A stretch of DNA of 64,000 bases from Gordius sp. MW1 (Eukaryota > Nematomorpha > Gordioida > Gordea > Gordiidae). The stretch covers positions 25,244,060 to 25,308,059 of the forward strand of contig OZ038529.1 in assembly GCA_964036665.1 (NCBI GenBank), read 5' to 3'. The notes under the pieces are model-generated. The model ran no database searches. It saw only the letters and a program-made list of their open reading frames with translations, and was not told the origin of the DNA. Shown here piece after piece: positions 1 to 11,936 of the stretch (within the stretch, counting starts at the first letter, position 1; every line of letters begins with the position of its first letter). A program made the translations under genes and the position numbers.

Positions 1-1477
1 TAAATAATCAAATATACTTTAAAAATTCTATTATTAATTCAAAAATCCATATTGTCGTAAAGAATGTTTCCAGTTATAACAACAATTATCCTCGTCTAGG
101 TTAGGCTTTCTTTAGTGTATTACTAATTTTATATTAATTTATTTGCTAAAATATAAAAGGCAAGGAGGGGGTAACTAGGCAAGGGGGGGGGGGGTGAAAT
201 CAAAAAATTAAACGTCTTTGACTTTATATTTTATTTAATGTTTTTAATTATGATAACTTTTCATTGATATAATATCTGTTTAAAACAAAATAGCTTGTCT
301 AAATGTGTTTTTTTTTACCAAAAAATTGATTTTAAATGTCGTTTATTTGTTTATTTTTTAAAAAACGAATAAATTTGTTAAAATAATATTTAGCTTAACT
401 GCTTCATTTCAACTCTTTAAATTAAATTCATTTTTTATAATAGAAATTCTTTATCTACAAAAACATTATTTAATCAAAAAAAATTAACAAAAAGGAATGT
501 AAAACACTTTGAATTTGATTTCATTCCCAAGATATAACCTTTGGTTTTGCTCGATTTGGGATAACAACATAAATATATATGACAAAATAATCTAATTAAT
601 GCCAATATTGTGAAATAATGAGAGATGATCTCTCTCCCTTTCTTCATCTTCTCCACTCCCGCCCCCTAGCGTTGGGCGGATAAGAGAGGAAGATAGGGGT
701 AGGGGTTTAACGTTGGCATAGCGCCATTGAAAAAAAAATCAATATAAAATAACGAAGGAATAATTTCCCCCTTTCCCCTTTTAATTGCTATATAATAATA
801 TACAATTTTTCCTCCTAGTTTCACTACTTTCTTTACAAGATTTAACTTAATTGGTGAATTAAAGTAAATGCTACAGAGGGAAATTTAATACATCCTATAG
901 CACATCGATTGAGCTATACATTGGTAAAACATGGAGTTAACTAATTGTTATATGCATTTTAGAACTATAAAAATACCCCAAACTTTAAATAGCTATAGCT
1001 TAGATATTTTATAATATATAAACTTGCCAAAATTTGCAAGAATAATATTTCAACTCTTATATGTTCATTAATATATTTTTTTGCCTATTTGTTTAAGTGG
1101 TTTAAATTTTATGCCTATAATTAGAGACAACTAATTTATTTTGTACAGCATTTTTAAACGGCTTGGGGTCATTATTACTTCACCCCACCTACGAAGTGGA
1201 CTTATGGGGTTTGTAGGACCCCATTCTTAAAATGATCATAATTTTAAAACCAATAGAGTAACACATCTCAAATTTTAAATATAAGTTTATTAAAGCCTCT
1301 ATAGGTTTGTAAAAAAAAGGATTTAATTATAAATAGTAATTCTAAAATTATATGCAATTTACCAAACACAAAGAAAATGAATAAAAATCAAAATGAAATG
1401 TTTTATTTTTGTAATGGATACCAAACAGTTAGTAGAAATATAAAAAGCAAATGTTTGTTTAATAATAAAAGAAGGTT
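1..1477. other. AT-rich intergenic stretch
   Basis: I see no convincing gene. Short open frames here are low-complexity and have no recognisable domain. A 13-G run near 182-194 beside G-rich sequence at 160-180 resembles the interior of the G-rich hAT MITEs found elsewhere in the window, but no terminal repeats are visible. Confidence 0.5.
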
Positions 1478-2557
1478 TGAAAGCAGCCAGGACAGGGTAA
1501 AAGTGGTTATACTTATAAATTCATAATAGTCAAAAAAACGAAAAAATAATTTTCGGATCACATTTTGGCCAATAGTCATTTTTTCATTGGTCAGCAGCCA
1601 GGACACGGTAAAAGTGGATATATATTTATAAGTCAAAACAAAAACGAAAAAAAAAATTTTCGAATCACATTTTGGCCAATGGTCATTTTTTTTAATTGGT
1701 CAGTACCAACAGATGGTCTATAAATCAATGTTAGCGAAAAAAAACGAAAAAAATAAACTTGTATTCACATTTTGACCAATGGTCATTTTTTTCATTGGTC
1801 AGCACCCAACGGACGGCCAAAAAGTCATAATAGCAATGGTAGTAACAAGAACAATCATAATAGGCGGACAAAAACGAAAGAATATACTTGGATTCACATT
1901 TTGACCAATGGTCATTTTTTTTCATTGGTCAGCACCCAACGGACGGCCAAAACGTCTTATTATCAATGGTAGTAAGAAGAACAATCATAATAGTCGAAAA
2001 AAAAAAGAAAAAATATACTTGGATTCACATTTTGGCCAATGGTCATTTTTTCCATCGGTCAGCAGCCAACGGACGGCCAAAAAGTTTTATTATCAATGGT
2101 AGTAACAAGAACAATCATAATAGTCGAAAAAAAACGAAAAAATAAACTTGGATTCACATTTTGGCCAATAGTCATTTTTTCCATTGGTCAGCAGCCAACG
2201 GACGGCCAAAAAGTCATAATAGCAATGGTAGTAACAGGAACAATCATAATAGGCGAAAAAAAAACGAAAAAATAAACTTGGATTCACATTTTGGCCAATG
2301 GTCATTTTTTTCATTGGTCAGCACCCAACGGACGGCCAAAAAGTCATAATAGCAATGGTAGTAACAGGAACAATCATAATAGTCAAAAAAAACCCGGGAA
2401 TCGAACCCAAAAACTGGTTAAATTAACAAAAATTAAAAGTAAACAAAACAAGACACTCGGTGCGTGACATCCACGTTCGGTGCGCACGCCGAATAGCGCA
2501 CGCCGAATAGCAAGACAAAACAAAATGGAAAGTGAGCCCATAAATTGCATAGCAATT
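1478..2557 (-). mobile_element. Helentron-like minisatellite element, copy A (incomplete)
   Basis: A tandem array of about 130-bp units runs from about 1480 to 2400. Each unit carries TTTTGGCCAATGGTCA, a T-run, CCATTGGTCAGC, then CGGACGGCCAAAAAGTC and a TAATAGCAATGG block. The right edge carries GCCCATAAATTGCATAGCAA (2536 onward), the subterminal repeat shared by the copies at 29.4, 39.6 and 59.8 kb. The GGGCC-TTC-GGCCC hairpin that closes those copies is missing on the left, so this copy is truncated. Open frames cross the array in all frames but simply translate the repeat. The Helentron assignment rests on architecture, not on a replicase. Confidence 0.65.
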
Positions 2558-3634
2558 AAAAAGAGGAAATTTGGAACTTTCGACACGTATCGTATTATTT
2601 CAAAATCCTTTAAAAAGTCTGATCATTATAATGGCAGGAGGGGCGGCTGCCCCCCTCTAAATCCAAAATTCTTTCAAATTTAATATAACTAAAATGTAAA
2701 AAAAAATGATCATTATTGACCCCTCCCCCTTTAAGTCCAATCCTGGTTACGCCCTTCTTATCGTGACTACCTTACAAAACGCGAAATGATTAAGCAATTT
2801 CCTCCTTCTCAGCAGATATTATGACGCATAGACGCGAATTTTGATAGTTCCTTAGAACCCTCCAGAAATTCTCAGCTATTTATCGATTTTTTAGTCTCAC
2901 GTATATATTCTGCTGGAAATTTTTTATTTTTAACGTTTATTTAGGTCATTTTTCAATTATTCCCCTCATTTATCGAATTGCCTTAATATTATTCTATTAT
3001 TATCTTTCTAAGTCAATTGGTGATTTAAATAAAATCTATTCATTTATCTAAATACAATTTATCATTTATATATCTATAAGTCTTATTTGCATTGAATGTT
3101 TTGGGTATTTTATATTTTATCCTAAAAGATTTATAGATATTTCTCAAATTTTATTTAAAATGTGTTTGAATCTATCTGTTTTTTATACTCTAATTACACT
3201 GGTCAACAAATCAACTTTTGGTAAAGTTTTTTAACGATCAACACAAATATATTTTAGTTTTTTTGATTTTAAATTTTTACCGATTAATATGCAATCGTGT
3301 TTTTAGCAACTTTGAGAGCTAATATTTCATAAACTTGATGTATATATAAATGTTGCGAGAATGTATTTCTTTTAACTATAGATGGTACCAAAAAGTTAAC
3401 GATTAATTTTAAGACTAATATCAACTTGATAACACTAATAAATTCTTATATGGCCAAAATAAATGCCAAAACATATTGTAGCATTACGTTTATGTTTTAA
3501 TTATTTATTATGTATTTTAAGGCTAAATTAGCACTTATCAACAACATTATATGTATGTAGTAGTATATAATATTTTTTAACGGCAGGGAAATTTTTCATA
3601 ATATACCCATGGATGGAAGAAATCCTTATAATTT
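2558..3634. other. Intergenic, with a decayed G-rich MITE end
   Basis: About 2630-2757 resembles the G-rich hAT MITE family: a GGGGCGGCTGCCCCCCTC block and a right end GGTTACGCCC. The left terminus is not clear. The rest, up to the GH20-like start codon, is AT-rich. I recognise no core promoter. Confidence 0.4.
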
Positions 3635-6600
3635 ATGATATTAAATTCGTTTAAATTTCACCCAAAGACTCAACCTATGCCTAGCGTTAACGGCAATGGC
3701 ACGGATGATGGGATGGATCTCGATCAGCTGATCATAACTAGTGGAGATCAAAAGGTAGCGGATGGTACGAACAACGTAACTTCCTGCGGTCCGGCCCCCA
3801 AACAGCTGACCGATGTGGAGATGGGCGAACGCACATTTCTCAAAGTCCTATGGCCACGTCCTAGGCAAGTTTTCATGGACCAAGAACAACAGAAAAGCTT
3901 CGTTTTGCCACCTAACGTTAACGTTTGCCTCATATCTCGCCTCGCTTCTGGTAAGTGATGATGATTAGTGTTGTAAAAAGGGCTGAGTTTTGTTCGGTCG
4001 ACCTCCGGTTTAGTTGACTAAAGATAAACAGACTAAAGGTTTGACCAGAACAATTTGTATATATGGAATTGTAGAGTTGATTAGATAATAGGCCAAAGCC
4101 CATGATACTATTTAGCTTTCTTTATACAATGTCGTTAGTAGTTGTTGAGTGGAATCATCTAAGCTCTCAACATTTTACAACATCCAGGTCAAAAAATGAA
4201 AGTAAAGTAGCTGAGGATACAATTATAGCATTAAGTAGGAAAGATTGAAGGCTTTTAAAATTCTGGCACCTGCTCTCTTTTTAATTAAAGCCAGTTTTCC
4301 TTAAAAAATTTCTCCCATTTATTATATTTTTATTTTATAATTAATCATAGGTCTCCCTCCGTGTGCCTTTTATTTAAGTAGCAAATAAGGCTTAATATAT
4401 TTGGATACTAGTGTATTTTTACATGCGAATAAAAATGTTCTAGCATCTTATGTGCTTTGTTTACAAATTGCAAACTTAGCCCGCGTAGTAATTTCTAATT
4501 TTAATTGCATCTTTTAATTGTTCATTAATATTTATTATCTAGTGTTAAAATTAATTTTTCAAATAGGCCTTTGCCTTAAAATTTTTTTGGTTTATAATAT
4601 AAATTTAATTAAATATACCAAGTAATTAGAATTATTTCTCAATTATTTAGAGAACATTTTGTTTTTGTCCCTAGATAATGTATTTAAATTGTAATCATAG
4701 ACTAGATAGACTGGTCATCAACTTTAAATAGGTGCACCGCTTTTCCCTTATTTTGAAATGTGCATAAATAAGGGAAGGACATATAGGTTACAGTACTTTC
4801 AGTTATTTATAATTAGAATGTATTAAAAAAATATTGAATTTGTATTGAAGCAATTTAGTGCCATCTGCATTTTATCAGATAATAATTTTATTTCTTAACT
4901 CATGACGAAGGTAAATTTATTTTTTCCGTTTGAACAACACGTACATTTCAGAAAGATATGGGAGATAGTTAAATTCAAAATGGTGGATATATGGTACACT
5001 TAATTATATGAAATTTATGGCATCATGAGTACTCTATTTAGCCGATGTTTATAGATTTAAGCACATGAACTTATAAAAATGATTTTTTCTATTTTAAGCG
5101 GCAATTATAATTAGTCGCAAAATATTTTATACATATTAATATAAATATTAATTTAGTTACCTGTATCAAAATGTGGGAAGTTTGGGAAATATTCAGAGAA
5201 AGTTTTTCTGGTTTGGGTTCAGTTCTTTTAATGCAACCACCCTCAATGCTAACCGAATCAAATATCGTCTGCTTACTCGACGACAGAATATTCCCCAAGG
5301 AACAGGGATACAAACTTGTCGTCACTCACAAACAAGTTATATTAAATATATAAAATTTGTGATTATTAATAAATTTTATTAATCTAAAGTATTTAAAAGC
5401 ATCAGTTATAATCCGAATTCAAATCAATTAATGTCTCACTAACTTGCTATATTATACAAGATAATATATGGTATTTTAATAAAAGTAATAAATTTGATTT
5501 ATCAAAAGATTTAAAAAGCATTAGTTAGTAACTTAATTCAAATTTATTATTGTTTACAAACAAGTTATATACCTGATAATATTGTGTATTTTAATAAAAA
5601 AAATAAATCTCTAAAAAGTATTAAAACTACTATAATATGCAATAGTAAAATAATCAATATTTTTGTTAAAAAAACAATATATAATTCATGTTACTTAGAT
5701 CAAATTAATAGCTCGTGACATCCCCGGGATCTATTATGGAATATCAACAATAAGGGAAATATTACGGGCTAGCCCAGAATTTATATTGCCCCAATTCACG
5801 GTATTTAACCTATTTAAATATTCTTAATTTTTGCCTAAACAATCGTCTGCTTTTATAGATTATAGATTGGCCCGCTTACATGACACGTGGCATTATTATG
5901 GATATATCCATGAACAAAGTACCAAAGATTGGTGGCCTAACACGAATTATAGACTCCTTGGCTGGACTTAAAATCAATAAAGTATGTGTGATAATAGTAT
6001 ATTTATATTTTAAAAATTCTTAAATAGTTTTTGGGTAATTTTAAAAACTTTGTTCGAATTGTTTTATGTTAATTGAACCAGTATATGGCCTAATTTTAAT
6101 CACCTTTAAAACATTTTTTCACATGACAAAATCGTATTCTTTGGCGAGTGCCTCAAGTTATTTAACTATTGCAACTAAAACTTATCTTGAAGCCTAAATA
6201 AGCTTGAATTCAAGCAAATTAAGGGTAAATGATAGTAACAATATATTCTTTTTGAAATTTTTAAGGAATCTTTATTATTTTTGAATATATTTTTACCAGA
6301 TCTTTCTTTACACCGTTTTTGGGGGTGAAGAATTTAATGGTGAATCGGTTAGAGATTGGCAAGTGGCCTATTCTCCCATGGATATTCTCTTCCTGGAAAG
6401 GTATTGTCAGGAATGTTGTGTGACTCTCGTCCCCGCAATCGAGGTTCGATCCCAGCTCCCTACCCAAGAATATCTCAAATTTTTGCGACCGGCCATTCAA
6501 CGATTTTTAAATTCTTTCACTAGCTACAAGTTGGTTTTCAATATATTTTGCAATTAGTTTTCATAAAATATTTTACTGCATTTATTTAGCAAAATTAGAA

Positions 6601-9600
6601 AAATGGATGATTTTATAACAGATCTTAATTTATCGCCAGATCATTGGACTGTATAAGAACCGCGATATTTTTAAACATTTAGTTTTTTTGACTTTAAAAG
6701 TAATATTAATTATAAAAATTTTAACCATTTAAATAAATTAAAACGTGTAAAAAGTATTTGAATTTTTGAAACATACTGTAAACGATCGTGTTTATAAAGA
6801 ATAATTTTCGCTCAAGTTACAAAATTAAGTTAAATAAATGGACAGCAAGGCTCAAAGATGTTCATAAAATTCTAGCCAAGAAATTAGCGAAATCCTCATT
6901 TTTTGCCTTATTCAACAACGTCATATTAATAACCCGGGCTTTTCATATATCGTAGGGAGATTTACGTGGGCCCTAGGTTATGCAACGCATTGGCCGCCAC
7001 CCCATCGTCAATTGGGCAAGAGCTTGATTCCAATAATACCCATGGATTTGATTCTTTTTTCAATCCATCTCAACGTTCAAACGGATTTTCTCTTCTCTTG
7101 GATTGCTCTCTTATTAAGGGAGAAGAAGCAATAAATACATTGCTAGAGGCCGTTGGACCGGATACTACTATTGCCTTACAAAGTGGAAACGTAATTTAGA
7201 CTTGAGATCATTTTTTATTTTAATTGCTTTGCAATTTATGGGCTCGCTGCTTTTGGTTGTCCGTCCGTCCTGTCCAAAATGTAATTTTTGAATAAATGCC
7301 GTGGAAACTTATACGGGAATGGCTGTGTAAAATACTTTTATTTTGCTTTCGCAAATACTAGAGTTGTTAAATTGCTAACTTTCTTCAAACTACAGACTCG
7401 AGCCGCACACTGAGTTGCTCAATCTGCGCGTTAGCACAATATGTGCTCGCTGTTCGGTGCACTAGGCAGAACACTAGCATATAAAAATGCTCGAGGGCCG
7501 AGCAGAAACTCGAGCAGATGGTAGCTGGTGTTAAAGAAAGTTAGCAATTTAACAACTCTAGCAAATACACTAGCTAGTGACCGCTGATTGGCTTTACTTT
7601 TTCGACCTCGCCCGAGCCCAAATTCCATAATTGATTTTGTGTCCGACTCATTACCTTTATTAATGAATTTCTTTGGGCAACTTGTCTAGGTTGTTACTAT
7701 ATATCGGATAACTGCAAAACTAGCTAAATGATTTTGTTTTGAAAGTTTGACCGTTTTTAAATTTTAAGAAAATAATATATTTGATTTTTAATTTCGACCC
7801 TCTTTTGGCCCCGAAAATATCTTTTGTCGTTTATGAGTTAAACACTATTATTACCTAATAATTCGCGATGTTTAATATAAACTTTGGTAAATTTTTCTTT
7901 ATACATAGCAAAACTCGAAGGCTATATCCCACGCCATTCGCAATCAAGGGTAAACGATGATTTGTTACATGTATTTATATTAATTTAAATTTGTATAAAT
8001 AATAATTATTAAACTTAAATTTAGTTTGACCCATCTCACGATTGTGGATAGTGTTTGGGGACGTTCGGTTGCCGGTAATTATAAATGCGATTTCCCCTAC
8101 GATAAGAGTGCGGGCCTTTGTGCACCATCACAATTCGTGGCGTCAGATGAGGAGTTGGATCTTCAAGGCGTAGTGGCCAATTTGTGCTGTACGGGACCGC
8201 CCTTGTTTGCCGACTACGTTTTTGCTTGGCCCATGCTATTGGCTTTAGCCTCTCGGGCTTGGTCTAACAAATTAAACTTTGCTTCTACGGTTCACTTTTT
8301 TATATTTATTTCGATAAATTTTCTAATTATAAATGGATCATAGAAAAGCAGCAATTTTAATAAGCATTTGGTCTAATAAATGAATGATATTAAATTTCAA
8401 AAGAAAAATTGGCCTTTTTTTGTTATTTTTGCCTTTAACATACACGTTTTCGCATATCAGTCTAAAAATAGACCCTAAAATATGTTGAATATTGGATTAA
8501 GGAGTTGAAATTGGGTTTTACGCTTTCCACAATGATTTTCTGCTTGAAATAGTTTAAAATTTTATGTATAAACATAGAGATTCTCTTCTAAAACGTAGTA
8601 ATTATATTGTACAAAATATTTATTAAATGGTATACAAAAAATTACATTCACGACTAAAAAAGGAGATAAAAACGAGCTATAACTAAACGGATGTCATTGA
8701 TCCGTGTATGGAAATCGTGTTGGATATAACGATTTCCATTGTAATCTTTTATTATATTTAATTTAAATTGATTTTACGTTTTATAAAACAGCGCGAGGAG
8801 AATGCTTTAGCGTCTTTATTAAGTTGGTACGTTTTCCCGCAAGATGTCGAATGCACGCTTAGTAAAGCTTTGCTGGAATTAGGGAACTTGGAATATGACT
8901 TGACATCACTTCCAGAAAACTTGAATCGTCAAAGTTCTGACGCTTTTAAAGTTAGGACATATAAAATCCTTCCAGAAGCTTCGTTCTTTTATAACATCCT
9001 CTCTCTGCCCGCAGAAATCGATTTGAAACATTTTACCGCAGAAGTGTACAATGTAAGAAAATATATTTTTAGGTTGTTATTTTTTTATATCAATTGGCAA
9101 ATTAGTTCTCCCTTGCCTTGTATATGATTTGCTGTCGAGACGTTTGATAAAAAACCCTGAGGGTTGTATTGTTTTAAAAAAAATTTTAAAATTTTTTAAG
9201 GCCCAAGATGAATATTATTGTAAAGAATTAAACATATATTTTAATAGGTTTTAAATTTAAAATTTGCTTGACCAATGGTAATTATGTTTTTTTATATCAC
9301 TAATATGTCTACTCTCGTGAATGTGAGCTGTTTAATGCAAATGGAAAACACTGACATTTTAGCCTTATCTAAGACGGGCACGATTTAATATATTGTCGTA
9401 TATGTGAATACGTGAAAGAAGAATAGTTTTTATTTGTATATCATTTTCTACGATTATATTATTGCTATAACGTAAGCCAAAGTCGAATTGGTAAAAACCA
9501 TATGTTTTCTTCTTTTTATTTTCTTTTGTCTTAATTTGTTTTATTATTATTCTTTATGTCCAACCCCTGGCCCTAATAAATCTTTATCATTAGATTTTAG

Positions 9601-10735
9601 CCTTATTTTTAATATATATATATAAATAATAAGTTATTCATTGTTAAATACGATCTTAATTAAAAATTTTTCGTTCTCCCATGTACAACTTTATTATTAT
9701 TTATTATGGTGTGTGCGTGTTAGAAAGCTTTGAAAACGTTGAAGCGGATTCAAAGTGGTTTGGTAGCCTTTCAAAAACCCCAGCATTTCGCACTCGGGGT
9801 CTCCCCAGACCCCAAAGACGATCGTTTACCCAGTTACGTCATAGCTGTAGAACTCATGACTTTCGCTTGTCGATTAGCTAAATGCCTAGTGGTGGCTGGC
9901 ACAAACCCCGAACCCCTATCTCCTTCTAACGTTCCCTCGTCAACTGAAATCATCAACGTGGGATTGGCAAACATAAATGCCATACACAAAACTGACCTCG
10001 CTAATAAGTTTGTTTACTTACACACACTCCCTTTTTATGTTATGTCTTAGTGGAGGCTAAATAATAGTTTTCAAAGATTTTAATTTGATAACCTTTGTCG
10101 AAGATGAATTGAAGATTGAAGCTTTTTAAGGCTTTCAAAGCATCCGAGAGCGTATCTGTCTGCATAAGTGTTGTAAAGGCGGCTGGCTTTTTTTTGGTCG
10201 ACATCTAGGCTTAGTCGAAATTTGAAAAACAGACTAGAGTCGACCCTTAGCAAACAAAATCCAAGCCATTTTACAACACTAGTGAACGCGATTAATGTTT
10301 GATAAATTTACCGAATGGAGATTAAATGAATTGAAGTAGCTTTTTTATATAATTTTTTATTAGTTTTTAGGCAGGGTTAGGGTTGAACTTTTAATTTTAT
10401 AAGATAGTCCAAAATGGGGCCTATATATATAACATGCTTACAATAAATTATTAAAAACTTGCAGTTTCTACTTGATTATGTTTTAGACTCCGCCAAATTA
10501 TTATTAATATATCTTAACTAGTCGCAAAATATAAATGATGATATAATGTTCATTAAAAAAGGTGATTTTACAAAACGCAATTTAATGTGGAACTTTTGCT
10601 AGATTACTGGACATTATCAAGTTGTTTAAAGCCAACTGGTCACAACAAAACTTGGATGAAAATATGGGACCGACTGTGTCTGTTTTGGAAAAATTGTTTC
10701 GACAATTAGCCCCTGACAGTGACGCAAAAATCTGA
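3635..10735 (+). CDS. GH20 hexosaminidase-like protein, 11 exons, catalytic dyad apparently lost
   Basis: Eleven exons splice in frame to 714 residues: 3635-3950, 5181-5335, 5699-5800, 5859-5981, 6300-6529, 6956-7190, 7909-7949, 8025-8289, 8792-9052, 9724-10007 and 10603-10735. All introns are GT-AG and the total is a multiple of three. The second exon's acceptor is the weakest join. Residues about 106-191 look like the GH20 beta/alpha domain (EQGYKLVV, GIYYGISTIREIL). Barrel motifs follow: DWP then RGIIMDIS (about 194-208), KINKIFLYT, and DILFLERYCQECCVTLVP. Where active relatives carry an IGxDE acid/base pair, this protein reads YVGPRLC (about 312-318). A non-hydrolytic carbohydrate-binding or scaffold role is therefore inferred. 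No signal peptide is evident. AATAAA follows near 10950. Confidence 0.78.
3966..4075. repeat. Partial AGTGTTGTAAAA MITE in intron 1
   Basis: The left end AGTGTTGTAAAAAGGGCTGA and a GGTCGACC motif match the elements near 10.2 and 11.0 kb. The right terminus is degenerate and no target duplication is visible. Confidence 0.45.
4696..5047. mobile_element. CATAGACT-family MITE in intron 1
   Basis: The left end CATAGACTAGATAGACTG matches the right end (inverted) of the element at 52705-53184. The right end CTCTATTTAGCCGATG is a degenerate inverted copy. The interior shares the theme of a G-rich stretch beside an AAAATGG motif. No clean target duplication remains, so this is probably an old copy. 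Confidence 0.5.
7219..7278 (+). repeat. Helentron-like 5' end fragment in intron 6
   Basis: TAATTGCTTTGCAATTTATG, then GGGCTCG and TGTCCGTCCGTCC, matches the 5' end of the element at 59781, including the start of its CGTCCGT microsatellite. Only the end is present. Confidence 0.55.
7359..7560. mobile_element. hAT-type MITE in intron 6 with 8-bp TSD
   Basis: A 202-bp element with inverted ends of about 28 bp: TAGAGTTGTTAAATTGCTAA on the left and its complement on the right. It is flanked by exact 8-bp repeats GCAAATAC at 7351-7358 and 7561-7568. It has no coding capacity. TAGAG-type ends with an 8-bp duplication fit hAT. Confidence 0.8.
8681..8752 (-). repeat. 3'-end remnant of an endonuclease-type LINE
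   Basis: On the minus strand this reads GGAAATCGT, a spacer, ACGATTTCC, then sequence close to GATGCCATCCGTTTAG. The same stem-loop and tail end the LINE fragment near 47241-47295. Only the tail survives, in intron 8 of the GH20-like gene. Confidence 0.5.
10166..10281. mobile_element. AGTGTTGTAAA MITE in the last intron
   Basis: About 115 bp with inverted ends AGTGTTGTAAAGGCGGCTGG and CCAAGCCATTTTACAACACT, with GTCGAC motifs inside each arm. It lies between GH20-like exons 10 and 11. No target duplication could be fixed. Confidence 0.65.
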
Positions 10736-10999
10736 AGAATAAGCTGCTTTTATAAATATCATAACTCAATATGTATAACCATGTATAAATTACAATGTTT
10801 TTATGGCATATAGTTGGGTTAAAGTTTCATTGTTGTATTTTAATTTACATTTCCATCTTCAAAATTATATAATGAATGGGTCTTTATTTCAAACAAACTT
10901 TTTTTATATCTCAGATTAAATACACTCAACAATTTACACAAAAGTGTAATAAAAATGCCTATAACCTTCTATTAGCTTTTTATCATTAATTGAAGACTA

Positions 11000-11203
11000 T
11001 AGTGTTGTAAAAACGGCTGGATTTTGTTTGGTCGCCCATTGGTTTAGGTCGCCCAATTATAAATCGACTAAATATTTTTTGGTCTATCTTTCTTAGTCGA
11101 CCACCTGGCTTAGTCGAAATTTGAAAAACAGTCCAGAATCGACCGTTTTAGTAATACCAAAGGTCGACCAAACAAAACCCAGCCGTTTTTACCAAACTAC
11201 TAT
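11000..11203. mobile_element. AGTGTTGTAAA MITE between convergent genes
   Basis: TAGTGTTGTAAAAACGGCTG on the left is inverted on the right as CAGCCGTTTTTACC. Subterminal GGTCGACCA motifs are repeated inside. It belongs to the same family as 10166-10281 and sits between the GH20-like gene end and the mrpl14 end. Confidence 0.65.
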
Positions 11204-11341
11204 TAAACAATTTTAAAAACCATTAGCATAAAAAAAAACAATGTAGAAAAACATTACACATATGAAAAAAACAGTGAAAATAGAGCATGTGATAGATAAA
11301 TTTATTTGACATATACATAATATATGCAAGAAGAGATGAGG

Positions 11342-11713
11342 TTATATGATACATTTAGCGATAGCTAATATCTTTGAACAATCAGCAGCCCCTCTCCTTT
11401 CACCCCTTTTAGCAGTAGTTCTACGGAGTGTTAGACCGGGGATGGGTGCCAATATTTGGGTTCCTAGTGGAGCATCGTTATCATCAACTAGCACAATATT
11501 ATTATCATCAAATTTAGGATCCATTGGTCTTTGTTTTTGTCTGGTCCCCACTACGATTGCCCTCTTTTTGAGTCCCAATATGGTAACTAGAATTCTATCT
11601 CCAGGCCATGCGAGACCTTCCTTATTGTCAACGTGAATACAAGTTGGTCTTTTGCCCACCAGTCTAGCTTGTTCCGATATTTTGCTATTGTCTACCAAAT
11701 TGCATTTCATCAT
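11342..11713 (-). CDS. MRPL14: Mitochondrial ribosomal protein uL14m
   Basis: The protein is a structural component of the mitochondrial large ribosomal subunit. The frame reads CNLVDNSK, then PTCIHVDNKEG, PGDRILVTILGLKKRAIVVG, KFDDNNIVLVDDNDAPLGTQ and a terminal SKILAIAK, the uL14 order with the VDNS and NNxVLxxDxxxPxGT signatures. The chosen start is the ATG-ATG pair at 11713; the open frame continues upstream through codons from about 11770 without a better ATG. The mitochondrial presequence is therefore missing or in an unseen exon. A possible splice acceptor (ATGTTAG/GAAGAG) lies about 25-40 bp upstream of the ATG. The gene lies 223 bp downstream of the cdc25 stop on the same strand. Confidence 0.88.
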   Translation of the reverse strand: MMKCNLVDNSKISEQARLVGKRPTCIHVDNKEGLAWPGDRILVTILGLKKRAIVVGTRQKQRPMDPKFDDNNIVLVDDNDAPLGTQILAPIPGLTLRRTTAKRGERRGAADCSKILAIAKCII

Positions 11714-11936
11714 GAAATGCACGTGATTTAATACAGCACTCTTCCTAACATGATTTTCGATTTTTAATAAAATATATATTCATAAATAACATTAAATTTT
11801 ATAAAAACGTTAAAGTAAAATGTATCTAAGATTATTGATTATCACAGTAATTAGACAATTAAGCGAGTGCATCAAAATTTATTTTATAATTTTCTAAATG
11901 TACAATGAGGAGTTGTTTATTAAATAACTATGATCT

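Noticed and set aside
474..656. Minus-strand 60-codon frame
   Set aside because: Low-complexity AT-rich sequence, no start context or motif.
1772..2349. Overlapping open frames with repeated WSFF/RTAKK-like peptides, also at 40.2-40.7 and 60.6-61.3 kb
   Set aside because: They are translations of the Helentron minisatellite in several frames and both strands; each unit repeats the same peptide and none has a domain.
11346..11636. Plus-strand frame opposite mrpl14
   Set aside because: Shadow of the uL14m coding sequence, which carries the family motifs on the minus strand.
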